A stretch of DNA of 64,000 nt from Herbaspirillum sp. YR522 (GTDB lineage: Bacteria; Pseudomonadota; Gammaproteobacteria; Burkholderiales; Burkholderiaceae_D), in the NCBI RefSeq assembly GCF_000282575.1, contig NZ_AKJA01000010.1, positions 62,001 through 126,000 on the forward strand. Direction: 5' to 3'. The number at the start of each line of letters is the position of its first letter. Position 1 is the stretch's first letter. A program made the translations under genes and the position numbers. Shown here in pieces: positions 42,252 through 54,673 of the stretch. Under the pieces are notes generated by a model that was not told the origin of the DNA, did no database searches, and saw only the letters and a program-made list of their open reading frames with translations.

Positions 42252-42256
42252 TCGCC

Positions 42257-42670
42257 TTACTTGGGGCCGTCGTTCCAGCGCAGCGACAGCTTGCTCGGCT
42301 GGGCGCCCAGCGTCAATTGCCGGGTTTGCGCCTGGCCGTTGTAGACGGCATTGAGCTGGTACTTGCCTGGCGGCAGCTTGACGTTGGTCATGGGACCGGC
42401 CGCCGGTAGCGAGAAAACGGTCTTGCCGGCGCTGTCGGTGATGTCCAGCTTGACGTCGCTGATGTATTCACCGCTGCCGCCTTGCGAGAACAGCAATTGC
42501 AGGTTGTAGTCGGCGGCGGTGGCCTTGATCGAGGCCTGCTCGCCGGCGCCGATGCCGCCGTTCATGTAGGGCGGTGCCGATTGGGCCAGGGTACCGCTCG
42601 CGGTGGCGCCCAAGGCCGCAGCAAGGCACAGGCAGAGCAGGGGTTGGCGCAGGCGCAGAGGGTGGGTCAT
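42257..42670 (-). CDS. Exported protein with carboxypeptidase regulatory-like fold
   Basis: A 137-aa exported protein. The signal peptide ends near TLAQ (about residue 30). The remainder is a small beta domain with SGEYISDVKLDITDSAGKTVFSLPAAGPMTNVKLPPGKYQLNAVYNGQAQTRQL, which resembles carboxypeptidase-regulatory-like or transthyretin-like folds. GGAGA precedes the ATG at 42670. No clear function; a role in surface or polymer binding is speculative. Confidence 0.72.
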   Translation of the reverse strand: MTHPLRLRQPLLCLCLAAALGATASGTLAQSAPPYMNGGIGAGEQASIKATAADYNLQLLFSQGGSGEYISDVKLDITDSAGKTVFSLPAAGPMTNVKLPPGKYQLNAVYNGQAQTRQLTLGAQPSKLSLRWNDGPK

Positions 42671-42830
42671 GGTCGGTCTCCGATGTGGTTGATCTGATGA
42701 ATGGGCCACTGCCGGGCTAAAAAGTTCGCATGGCCGAGCGGCATGCCCGGGGTCACGGGCCTGTCACAAATTTGTCAAAGTCGGCCGGTAGAATGCCATC
42801 GACCTTCCCAGCCCCTGTCTCCCTTTCTTC

Positions 42831-43844
42831 ATGCACAACCCGCCGGACACACCGCAAGCCCTGCACCTGCTCTACGAGCCGGCCGGATTTATCTGTGCGT
42901 TCCACTTCGCAGGTGGCCATGCGCGGCAGATGAAGTGGAACGAGGTCATCGACTACCGCCCCCATGCCGACGCCTTCACCTGGCTGCATGTGAAGACGGC
43001 CGACGTCAAGATCCAGCAGTGGATGGCGCATCATAGCGGCGTGCCCGAGCACATCAACGAGTTCCTGTTGAGCAGCGACACGCATCCGGGCCTGCACATG
43101 AGCGCCGATAGCGTCTATGGCACGCTGACCGATATCAAGATGGAAATCGGCGACACCGGTACCGAAAAGGGGGCATTGCACTTCTATCTGGACAGCCGGC
43201 GCTTGTTGACGCTGCGCACGCAGCCGCTGTGCTCGACCAACCTGCTGCGCCAGAAAGTGCTCGACGGCGTGGGCTTCCAGAACAGCATGGACCTGTTTGC
43301 CAAGCTGTTGCGGTGCCTGGCCGATGGTTTCAACGAACGGCTCGACAGCCTCAACGACAAGGTCGATGACATCGAGTTCTCGGTGCTGTCGGACCGGCGC
43401 CCGGAGGATCGTAGCGAGTTATCGAGCATTCGCCGTCAACTGGCCGAATTGCGTCGTTTCATCGCGCCCGAGCGCCGCATCCTGAACCAGTTCAACCGGC
43501 TGCGTCCGGCCTGGGTGCCGTCGACCGCGATGGACGACCTGACCCACGCGCTGGACGAACTCAACGAGTTGCATACCACCGTCGAAGCACTGTATGAGCG
43601 CGCCAAGCTGCTGCAGGAAGAAATCGCCTCGCAGATGTCGGAGCAGATGAACCGCAACCTGATGGCCTTGTCGATCCTGACCGCGCTGCTGATGCCGGCT
43701 ACGCTGGTGTCGGGGATCTTCGGGATGAACGTGGCAGGCCTGCCGGGCCTGCACGACGAAGTCTCGTTCTGGGTGGTGATGGGCATCATGGGCGCACTGG
43801 GGTTGGCGACGGTGGCCTTCCTGAAGTGGCTCAAGATCTGGTAG
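42831..43844 (+). CDS. CorA/ZntB-family divalent cation transporter
   Basis: A 337-aa protein with a large N-terminal cytoplasmic domain. The helical region is ERLDSLNDKVDDIEFSVLSDRRPEDR. Two C-terminal membrane helices flank the family signature GMN (about residue 298, in SGIFGMNVAGLPG). The loop after GMN reads VAGLPGLHDE, closer to ZntB-type zinc transporters than to CorA magnesium channels, which have MPEL. It probably moves zinc or another divalent metal. A short palindrome ACAAATTTGT (42767-42776) lies in the upstream region. Confidence 0.87.
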   Translation: MHNPPDTPQALHLLYEPAGFICAFHFAGGHARQMKWNEVIDYRPHADAFTWLHVKTADVKIQQWMAHHSGVPEHINEFLLSSDTHPGLHMSADSVYGTLTDIKMEIGDTGTEKGALHFYLDSRRLLTLRTQPLCSTNLLRQKVLDGVGFQNSMDLFAKLLRCLADGFNERLDSLNDKVDDIEFSVLSDRRPEDRSELSSIRRQLAELRRFIAPERRILNQFNRLRPAWVPSTAMDDLTHALDELNELHTTVEALYERAKLLQEEIASQMSEQMNRNLMALSILTALLMPATLVSGIFGMNVAGLPGLHDEVSFWVVMGIMGALGLATVAFLKWLKIW

Positions 43845-43853
43845 CGCGGTGCC

Positions 43854-44216
43854 TCAGTCGCGCTCGGCCAGCGCCGCTTCGCTTTCGCGGATCAGGCGGT
43901 CGATATCGATGTTGTCGACCGCTTCGATACGCAGCGTCACCGGGCGCCACAGCGAATACAGCCACAGGCCGATGGTACACAGCGTGCCCAGGAACAGCGT
44001 GATGAATCCCGACAGGAACAGGCCGATGAAGGGCGAGGCGATCAGCCCGTCATAACCGATCAGGTGCTTGCCATCCCAGGTGATGGTATGGGCGCCAAAC
44101 AGCGACAGCACGCCCATCAGGGTCGAGAATGGCACCAGCGAGAACGTGGTGCCGATAGCCAGCAGCTTGTAGATGGTGCCCATCGACATGCGCTGGATCT
44201 TGAGCTGTTCGAACAT
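43854..44216 (-). CDS. Uncharacterised two-helix membrane protein
   Basis: A 120-aa protein with hydrophobic segments near residues 16-40 and 60-88 and a charged C-terminal tail (RIEAVDNIDIDRLIRESEAALAERD). I do not recognise a named family. It lies between the CorA/ZntB gene (convergent, 9 bases between stops) and glnS (same strand, about 100 bases downstream). Opens MFEQLKIQRMSMGTIYKLLA. Confidence 0.7.
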   Translation of the reverse strand: MFEQLKIQRMSMGTIYKLLAIGTTFSLVPFSTLMGVLSLFGAHTITWDGKHLIGYDGLIASPFIGLFLSGFITLFLGTLCTIGLWLYSLWRPVTLRIEAVDNIDIDRLIRESEAALAERD

Positions 44217-44324
44217 GATTCCCCCTTAGCCTGCATGGCGCGTGGTCGTGGCCAGCGCCTGATACCGCATGAAGCGCTCGGCGCACCCCCGTGCACGCGC
44301 GCCGCCCGTTTTTTATCGCCGGGC

Positions 44325-46100
<1,776 letters not shown>

Positions 46101-46333
46101 GGTTGAATCGGGAAGATGCTGGTTTATTCAGATGGCAGGCATTCTACCGCAGCGAGCCTGCTTGCACCGGGCCGGGCAGCGTCGCCGGCGAGATTTTTTC
46201 GGCCTGGCGTCCACATGAGATGGGCCTTCTTGTTACAGATGATACGGCGCTGTATTACCTGTAGCCCGCTGCTCCAGGCAATCTGCTGCTGTGCCGGACC
46301 GGGTCCGGCCTGACGGTTAACAGAGAGGGCATC

Positions 46334-46474
46334 ATGAAAAGACTAATCAAATTGGTGATCGCCGCGGCAGTCGCCGCGGCCACGTTGTCGGCTTGCGTGG
46401 TGGTGCCGGTGGGGCCGCCGCATCCGCATTACGCCCGTCCATACTATGGACCGGGCTATTACTACGGACGTTGA
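46334..46474 (+). CDS. Very small lipoprotein with Tyr/Gly/Pro/His-rich tail
   Basis: A 46-aa lipoprotein: MKRLIKLVIAAAVAAATLSAC is a signal peptide with lipobox LSAC, and the mature 26 residues are rich in His, Pro, Tyr and Gly (PPHPHYARPYYGPGYYYGR). GAGAGGG precedes the ATG. TTGTTA (46230-46235), 17 bases, TATTAC (46253-46258) may be its promoter. This kind of short lipoprotein is widespread in Burkholderiales and has no established function. Confidence 0.72.
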   Translation: MKRLIKLVIAAAVAAATLSACVVVPVGPPHPHYARPYYGPGYYYGR

Positions 46475-46489
46475 GGCAGCCCCGGCGGC

Positions 46490-47653
46490 TCAGGCGGCCG
46501 GGGGCTTGCGCCCGGCCGTGCGATGTACCGTCTTGAGCGACTTCAACGGAATGGCGATCTGCGCCATGGTCCCGGCCGGCACGTTGTGGGTAATGATCAG
46601 CTCGGCCAGCGGCCCATACAGGGTCGACACCCTTTCGCGAATCTGCTCCAGCCCGAAGTGCATGCCGATCCTCGGTTCCTTGCGGCCCACCGCGCCCAGC
46701 CCGGCACGCGGCGCCGGCTGGTTGAGCGCGGCGCCGCTGGCCAGGCCGACGCCGGTATCGAACACGCTCAATACCAGCAGGTCCTGGTGTAGCGCGGCAC
46801 GCACGGTGCAGTTGCCGCCATCGGCCTTGGGCTCGAGCCCGTGCTTGATGGCGTTCTCCACCAGCGGTTGCAGCAGCATCGGCGCCAGCCGCAGGCGGCC
46901 CAGGTGCTCCGGCAGCTGCAACGTATAGGATAGGCGCAGGCCCATGCGCAGCGACATCAGGCCCAGGTAGGCGCCGATCAGGTCGAATTCCTTCTTGAGG
47001 GTGGTGCTGTCGTTGCGCGAGGTGGCCAGGGTAGTGCGCATGAACAGGTTCAACTGGTTGAGCATGTGTTGCGCCCGCAGCGGTTCGGCGCCGATCAGCG
47101 TCTGTAGCGTCGACAACGTATCGAACAGCAGGTGCGGCTCGATCTGTGCCTGCAGCATCTGCAGCTGGGCCTGCACCGCCTGTTTCTCGACTTCACTGGC
47201 ATGGGCTTGCGCTGCGGCGTTGGTTTCGCGATTCCAGAAGTAGATCGCCGCGCCCAGGCTGACCAGCGACATCAGCACCAATACCCCGATGACGCCATCG
47301 CTGTCGGCCACCGGCCACCAGGCGAGGGGCTGCCCCAGTATCCGCGCGGACAATGCCCGACCCAGCAGCAGCGAGGCCGGCGCGAGCACCACCAGTGACA
47401 CCAGGAAGCCCAGCGGGTCGGGCTTGTCGTCACCCCAGATGGCCACGCGCGAGCCATCGATCAATACCATCGCCAGCAGCCCGATGCACATCGCCAGCAC
47501 CAGGTTCTCCTGGAAGCCTGCGCCGATGCGCATGAGGTAGGTGACCGCCAGCGCGCACAGCAGGATGACGGCCAGCGTAGGCAGCAGGGCGAACAGCAAT
47601 TCACGCAGCAGCAGGATCAGGCGCGGCGGGATGGAAGTATCTTGTCGGTTCAT
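46490..47653 (-). CDS. LytS/AlgZ-type sensor histidine kinase
   Basis: A 387-aa membrane histidine kinase. Four to five N-terminal hydrophobic segments (about residues 10-140) precede a coiled-coil and the phosphorylation box QAQIEPHLLFDTL (histidine 174) of the HisKA-like PF06580 family. A HATPase domain follows (VENAIKHGLEPKADGG, GVGLASG, GLEQIRERV). The usual box is PHFLFNTL; here it reads PHLLFDTL, with an aspartate in place of the conserved asparagine. No LytTR response regulator lies beside it, so its partner is unknown. Confidence 0.88.
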   Translation of the reverse strand: MNRQDTSIPPRLILLLRELLFALLPTLAVILLCALAVTYLMRIGAGFQENLVLAMCIGLLAMVLIDGSRVAIWGDDKPDPLGFLVSLVVLAPASLLLGRALSARILGQPLAWWPVADSDGVIGVLVLMSLVSLGAAIYFWNRETNAAAQAHASEVEKQAVQAQLQMLQAQIEPHLLFDTLSTLQTLIGAEPLRAQHMLNQLNLFMRTTLATSRNDSTTLKKEFDLIGAYLGLMSLRMGLRLSYTLQLPEHLGRLRLAPMLLQPLVENAIKHGLEPKADGGNCTVRAALHQDLLVLSVFDTGVGLASGAALNQPAPRAGLGAVGRKEPRIGMHFGLEQIRERVSTLYGPLAELIITHNVPAGTMAQIAIPLKSLKTVHRTAGRKPPAA

Positions 47654-47800
47654 TGCTCAGTGTTGCAGGTCCGGATCTGTCGGGCGTGAAATAGTACCCC
47701 GATTCCCTGCCAGTCAGGTGCTTGTCGCCTGTCCTGATCTGCACTAAGGTGGGCGCCGATGGGGCGTGGCTTGCCCCGGTGACCTTCAACGGAGAAAAAC

Positions 47801-48580
47801 ATGTGGCCTTATCCCCGGGCGCTGGCCCATCGTGGCGGCGGCACCCTGGCGCCCGAGAATACGCTGGCCGGCTTTCGCGCCGGCCTGCAGTTCGGCTATC
47901 GCGCGGCCGAATTCGATGTGATGCTGACCCGCGACGAAGTGCCTATCCTGATGCACGACCCGCAGCGCGGGCGTACCCTGCCCGGGGTCGGCGCCATCGC
48001 CGAGACCGATTGGGCCGAATTGCAAGGACTCGATGCCGGCGCCTGGCACAGCCCGGGCTTCGCCGGCGAACGGATCTGTACGCTGGCGCAGGCGCTGGCG
48101 TTTTGCAGCGACCACGGCATCTGGATGAACGTCGAGATCAAGCCGGGCGCGCCGGCCCATGCGCGGCGTACCGGTGAACTCACCGCGCAGGCGGTGGCGC
48201 GCCATTTTGCCACCCGGCTGCAAGCGCCGCGTGACGGTGCCGACGGGGTGGCGCAGTTGCCGCTGCTGTCGTCGTTCTCGTTGGCGGCCCTGCGCGCCGC
48301 GCGCGAGGTGGCGCCCGAGCTGCCGCGCGGTTTCCTGGTGGACGTGGTTCCCGCCGACTGGGAGTCGCGCCTGGTCGAGCTGGACGCAGTGGCATTGCAC
48401 ACCAACCACAAGCACCTGGAGCCGGCCCAGGCGCGCCGCATCAAGGACGCCGGCTTCGGGTTGTTTTGTTATACCGTCAATGATCCTGGGCGCGCCGCCG
48501 AGATCGCCGGCTGGGGCGTCGACGGCTTCTGTACCGACCGCATCGACCTGGTCCACGCCGCGCAATGGTCCAATCGATAA
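47801..48580 (+). CDS. ugpQ: Glycerophosphodiester phosphodiesterase
   Basis: A 259-aa cytoplasmic enzyme that hydrolyses deacylated phospholipids to sn-glycerol 3-phosphate. Catalytic and metal-binding residues are in LAHRGGGTLAPENTLAGF (His10, Glu19), EFDVMLTRDEVPILMHDPQRGRT and VNIEIK-like WMNVEIKPG. NHKHL and GFGLFCYTVND are also typical. The UgpQ assignment rests on similarity. No ugp transporter genes are beside it. Confidence 0.92.
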   Translation: MWPYPRALAHRGGGTLAPENTLAGFRAGLQFGYRAAEFDVMLTRDEVPILMHDPQRGRTLPGVGAIAETDWAELQGLDAGAWHSPGFAGERICTLAQALAFCSDHGIWMNVEIKPGAPAHARRTGELTAQAVARHFATRLQAPRDGADGVAQLPLLSSFSLAALRAAREVAPELPRGFLVDVVPADWESRLVELDAVALHTNHKHLEPAQARRIKDAGFGLFCYTVNDPGRAAEIAGWGVDGFCTDRIDLVHAAQWSNR

Positions 48581-48710
48581 GTCGCCATGGCGTGTCAACG
48601 CCGTCGTGCAGGCTGGCGTTAAGGAAGCACAAGGTCGGGGATTTGCCAAGGGGGGCGCCGACAGACTTGTGAAGCGCATAACATGTATCGTATTAGTGAG
48701 TGAGGAAATG

Positions 48711-48914
48711 ATGAAGATCAACAAATTGCTGGCCGCCGTGCTCGTCGCCGCTTTCGCCCTGCCTGTCATGGCCCAGCCTGCCCCGGCGCCTGGTGCACCT
48801 GCTGCCGACTCCAAGCCGGTTGCCAAGCACAAGCACGTCAAGAAGCACAAGAAGCACAAGAAGCACGCTCACCGCAAGGCCAAGCCAGCCCTGCCCATCA
48901 ACAAGGGCGCCTGA
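48711..48914 (+). CDS. Small exported His/Lys-rich protein
   Basis: A 67-aa protein with a signal peptide (MKINKLLAAVLVAAFALPVMA) and a highly basic mature part with repeated KHKK/KKH units, resembling acid-shock or metal-binding small exported proteins of Burkholderiales. GAGGA lies just upstream; an ATG at 48708 is an alternative start one codon earlier. A possible promoter is TTGTGA-18-TATTAG (48667-48696). Intrinsic terminator downstream. Function unknown. Confidence 0.75.
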   Translation: MKINKLLAAVLVAAFALPVMAQPAPAPGAPAADSKPVAKHKHVKKHKKHKKHAHRKAKPALPINKGA

Positions 48915-48986
48915 TTGCGCTGACCCGCTCGTGCGCCGTACCGGCCCACGATGCAGGTGTCTGAACGCACGGCCATGCAAGGCCGC

Positions 48987-49019
48987 AACCCGTCCGGAGC
49001 GATCCCGACGGGTTTTTTC
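48987..49019 (+). terminator. Intrinsic terminator after the His/Lys-rich gene
   Basis: AACCCGTC and GACGGGTT pair around a 12-base loop and are followed by a T-run. It lies about 70 bases after the small exported protein stop. Confidence 0.85.
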
Positions 49020-49091
49020 TTGCCTGCAAGGGGCCGTCGAGCGGCCTGGGGGCGGGCTTGCGATCCCATATGGCTTCGCTCGCGGATCACG

Positions 49092-49097
49092 TATAAT
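49092..49097 (+). promoter_or_regulatory. -10 box upstream of alaS
   Basis: A perfect TATAAT lies 48 bases before the alaS ATG. No good -35 hexamer occurs at 16-18 bases upstream, so this is a partial promoter call. Confidence 0.4.
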
Positions 49098-49144
49098 CGC
49101 CGATTAGCAATCATTTTTGCACCGTCTTTTACCAGCCTTCGAAC

Positions 49145-51769
<2,625 letters not shown>

Positions 51770-51783
51770 TCTGACTGGATCCC

Positions 51784-52362
51784 ATGAGCGAGTTCAAATT
51801 CTGTCCGGTGTGTGCCGCTTCGCTGGTGCTGCGCGCCGATGAGGAAGAGAGCGGCAAGGTCCGCCTGGCCTGCCCGGATGGGCATTGGACCCATTGGGAC
51901 AACCCGCTGCCGGTGCTGGCGGCGTTGGTCGAGATCGACGGCAAGTTGCTCACGGCCCGCAACGCGGCCTGGGCCGAGGGGCGCTTTGCCCTGATCACCG
52001 GCTTCATGGAGCGCGGCGAGACGCCCGAAGAGGGCATCGCCCGCGAAATCAAGGAAGAAACTGACCTCGACGCGCAGCAGGTCAGCCTGATCGGCGTCTA
52101 TGAATTCATTCGCAAGAACGAATTGATCATCGCCTATCACGTACGCGCCACCGGCGTCATCCGGCTCTCGCCCGAGTTGCTGGAGTACCGGCTCAGCGAT
52201 CCGGCCGACATGCGGCCATGGCCGGCAGGGACCGGCCATGCGGTCGCCGACTGGATGCGCGCGCGTAACCTGCCGGTGCAATATGTGGAATTCGCGGGTT
52301 CCAGCACGCCCTTGGCAGAAGCGCCGGAGGCCGCCACCGGCACGCCCGCCATCGCCTCCTGA
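51784..52362 (+). CDS. NUDIX hydrolase with N-terminal zinc ribbon
   Basis: A 192-aa NUDIX protein. The N-terminal CPVC is part of a partial zinc-ribbon segment (FCPVCAASLVLRADEEE ... ACPDGHWTHWDNP). The Nudix box G-x5-E-x7-REIKEET (about residues 73-95) is complete. The C-terminal tail (after about residue 165) is low-complexity. The domain order resembles NADH pyrophosphatase-like or YffH-type hydrolases; substrate unassigned. It lies 14 bases after alaS and probably shares its transcript. Confidence 0.9.
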   Translation: MSEFKFCPVCAASLVLRADEEESGKVRLACPDGHWTHWDNPLPVLAALVEIDGKLLTARNAAWAEGRFALITGFMERGETPEEGIAREIKEETDLDAQQVSLIGVYEFIRKNELIIAYHVRATGVIRLSPELLEYRLSDPADMRPWPAGTGHAVADWMRARNLPVQYVEFAGSSTPLAEAPEAATGTPAIAS

Positions 52363-52485
52363 CCCGTTCCGAGTTGCCGATGCACAAGCTTAGTGCGTCG
52401 AAAACAACAATTCTTGTGCGATGCATCAACTCGGCGCATCTTTGCAGTAAAATCGTTTTCGTTGTATTCCATTTAGAGTCGCAGT

Positions 52486-52722
52486 ATGACCATTGAATTT
52501 CACCGGGAATTGGACGCACGCGGGCTGAACTGTCCGCTGCCTATCCTCAAGACCAAGAAGGCGCTGGCTGACATGAGCAGCGGACAGGTATTGAGGGTGA
52601 CGGCCACCGATACCGGATCGGTGCGCGATTTCCAGGCGTTTGCCAAGCAGACCGGCAATGACCTGCTGTCGCAATGCAAGAACGATGACCAGGAATTCGT
52701 CTTCTTCATGAAGCGTAAATGA
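52486..52722 (+). CDS. TusA/SirA-family sulfur carrier protein
   Basis: A 78-aa protein with the family signature LDARGLNCPLPILKTKKAL, containing cysteine 16, which carries sulfane sulfur in tRNA thiolation and related pathways. The C-terminal part QCKNDDQEFVFFMKRK is typical of the single-domain members. A -10-like TAAAAT (52448-52453) is upstream without a good -35. A bidirectional terminator follows. Member identity (TusA itself or a relative) is unresolved. Confidence 0.92.
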   Translation: MTIEFHRELDARGLNCPLPILKTKKALADMSSGQVLRVTATDTGSVRDFQAFAKQTGNDLLSQCKNDDQEFVFFMKRK

Positions 52723-52754
52723 GCCCTGGCCCTACGGGCCGCCGCTTCCAAGGA

Positions 52755-52779
52755 CAAAAGCCCGCAGATGCGGGCTTTT
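52755..52779. terminator. Bidirectional intrinsic terminator
   Basis: AAAAGCCCGC-AGAT-GCGGGCTTTTT: a GC stem with an A-run on the left and a T-run on the right, so it can stop the TusA-like gene (plus) and the convergent glutamate-synthase-like gene (minus). Confidence 0.9.
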
Positions 52780-52802
52780 TCGTTGATGCACCAAATCGGT
52801 TC

Positions 52803-54398
52803 TCAAAAGCTGGGATGAAAGCTCTCTGCCCGTGCAATCGGCCAGAACTGTTCGTAGACGTGATAACGATAATTGCCGTCCAGCAAATCGTTGGGTTGCA
52901 GGTATTTCAGCACCGTCGACATCAGCTGGATCTCATTGTCGTTGATGCGTCGCACGATATGGTGGGGACGCAGCGCCGAGGTGTGCGGCAGGCCGGCTGC
53001 CTGCACCAGCTCCTGCAGGGCGTGCAAGGTGCTCTGGTGGAAGCGGTACACCCGCTCGGCCTTGTCGGGCACCACCAGCGCCCGTGCCCGCCCGGCGTCC
53101 TGGGTGGCGACCCCGGTCGGGCAGCGGTCGGTATGGCAGCTCTGCGACTGGATGCATCCCAGCGCAAACATGAAGCCGCGCGCCGAGTTGCACCAGTCGG
53201 CCCCCAGCGCCAGCGTGCGCGCCAGATCGAAGGCGGTGATGATCTTGCCGCCGGCACCGATCTTGACCTGGTCGCGCAGGCCGATGCCCACCAGCGTGTT
53301 GTGTACCATCAGCAGGCCTTCCTGCAACGGCATGCCGACGTGGTCGACGAACTCCAGGGGCGCCGCGCCGGTGCCGCCTTCGGCGCCGTCGACGGTGATG
53401 AAGTCGGGCACGATGCCGGTCTTGAGCATGGCCTTGGCGATGCCGAAGAATTCCCAGGGATGGCCCACGCACAGCTTGATGCCGACCGGTTTGCCGCCCG
53501 ACAGCAGGCGCAGCTTGTCGATGAATTCGAGCAAGCCGATGGGAGTCGAGAACGATGAGTGGACGGCCGGCGAGATGCAGTCCACACCCATCGGAATGCC
53601 GCGCGTGGCAGAGATCTCGGCGGTGATCTTGGCTGCCGGCAACACGCCGCCGTGGCCTGGCTTGGCGCCCTGCGACAGCTTGACCTCGATCATCTTGATC
53701 TGCGGTGCGCGTGCCTGCTGGCTGAACTTGTCGTCATCGAAGCTGCCATCGGCGTTGCGGCAACCGAAGTAGCCGGACGCGATCTGCCACACCAGGTCAC
53801 CACCGAATTCGCGGTGGTAGGCCGAGACCGAGCCCTCGCCGGTATCATGCGCGAAATTGCCTTTCTTGGCACCGTGGTTGAGGGCGCGGATGGCGTTGGC
53901 CGACAGCGAGCCAAAGCTCATGGCCGAGACGTTGAAAACCGACATCGAATAGGGTTGCGCGCGCCCGGCGCCGACCGTGACCCGAAAGTCGTGGCTGGCG
54001 ATGCGGGTGGGCGAGAGCGAATGCCCGATCCACTCATGGCCGTGTTGTCGCACGTCGAGCTCGGTGCCGAACGGGCGGCTGTCGACCTCGCCCTTGGCAC
54101 GCTGGTAGACGATGCTGCGTTTCTTGCGCGAGAACGGGGTGCCGTCCATCTCGCCTTCGAAGAAATACTGGCGCAGTTCGGGGCGCACCGATTCGAACAG
54201 GAAGCGGAAGTGGCCGATCAGCGGATAATTGCGCAGCACGGCGTGCCGCCGCTGCAGCACGTCACGCACGCCCAGCGCCGATAATGCCAACGGCACGGGC
54301 ACCCAGCCCCAATGGATGGTTTGGGTCGCGGCCAACAATGCCAGTGTCACCGTCAACAGCGTGACCAGCCAGAACGCCAGGTATCGATTTGCCCACAT
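52803..54398 (-). CDS. FMN-binding glutamate synthase-like protein
   Basis: A 531-aa protein matching the synthase/FMN domain of glutamate synthase. Two N-terminal membrane helices (about residues 6-26 and 28-48) are followed by GVRDVLQRRHAVLRNYPLIGHFRFLFESV. The TIM-barrel FMN domain has VSAMSFGSLSANAIRALNHGAKKG, DTGEGSVSAYH, EVKLSQGAKPGHGGVLP and TVDGAEGGTGAAPLEFVDHVGMP. A C-terminal cysteine motif CIQSQSCHTDRCPTGVATQ suits a 3Fe-4S cluster. The glutaminase domain and the small subunit are absent, so it is not a complete GltB. Its reaction is unknown. Confidence 0.9.
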   Translation of the reverse strand: MWANRYLAFWLVTLLTVTLALLAATQTIHWGWVPVPLALSALGVRDVLQRRHAVLRNYPLIGHFRFLFESVRPELRQYFFEGEMDGTPFSRKKRSIVYQRAKGEVDSRPFGTELDVRQHGHEWIGHSLSPTRIASHDFRVTVGAGRAQPYSMSVFNVSAMSFGSLSANAIRALNHGAKKGNFAHDTGEGSVSAYHREFGGDLVWQIASGYFGCRNADGSFDDDKFSQQARAPQIKMIEVKLSQGAKPGHGGVLPAAKITAEISATRGIPMGVDCISPAVHSSFSTPIGLLEFIDKLRLLSGGKPVGIKLCVGHPWEFFGIAKAMLKTGIVPDFITVDGAEGGTGAAPLEFVDHVGMPLQEGLLMVHNTLVGIGLRDQVKIGAGGKIITAFDLARTLALGADWCNSARGFMFALGCIQSQSCHTDRCPTGVATQDAGRARALVVPDKAERVYRFHQSTLHALQELVQAAGLPHTSALRPHHIVRRINDNEIQLMSTVLKYLQPNDLLDGNYRYHVYEQFWPIARAESFHPSF

Positions 54399-54673
54399 AG
54401 GAGATTCTTGTTTGTCGTTGTGATGGTGGAAGGCGGCATGTACTGCCGGCGCCGGTGATTCTACCGCCCCTACCGCCCGGCTGATTGAGCCGAACTGAGG
54501 GGTGTTTCCTGTCGATTTGCGTGCCCGGGAGCAGCCGACATGGCGACGAGACGGCGCGCATCGGCTGCATGCGTGGCATCGTTATTGCTAGGCAACAGGC
54601 GACAAGACCGCCTTCGATGGCGGCGACTTCATCCACCATTTCCGCATCAGGGCGGGGGACGCGCGACGTATTT

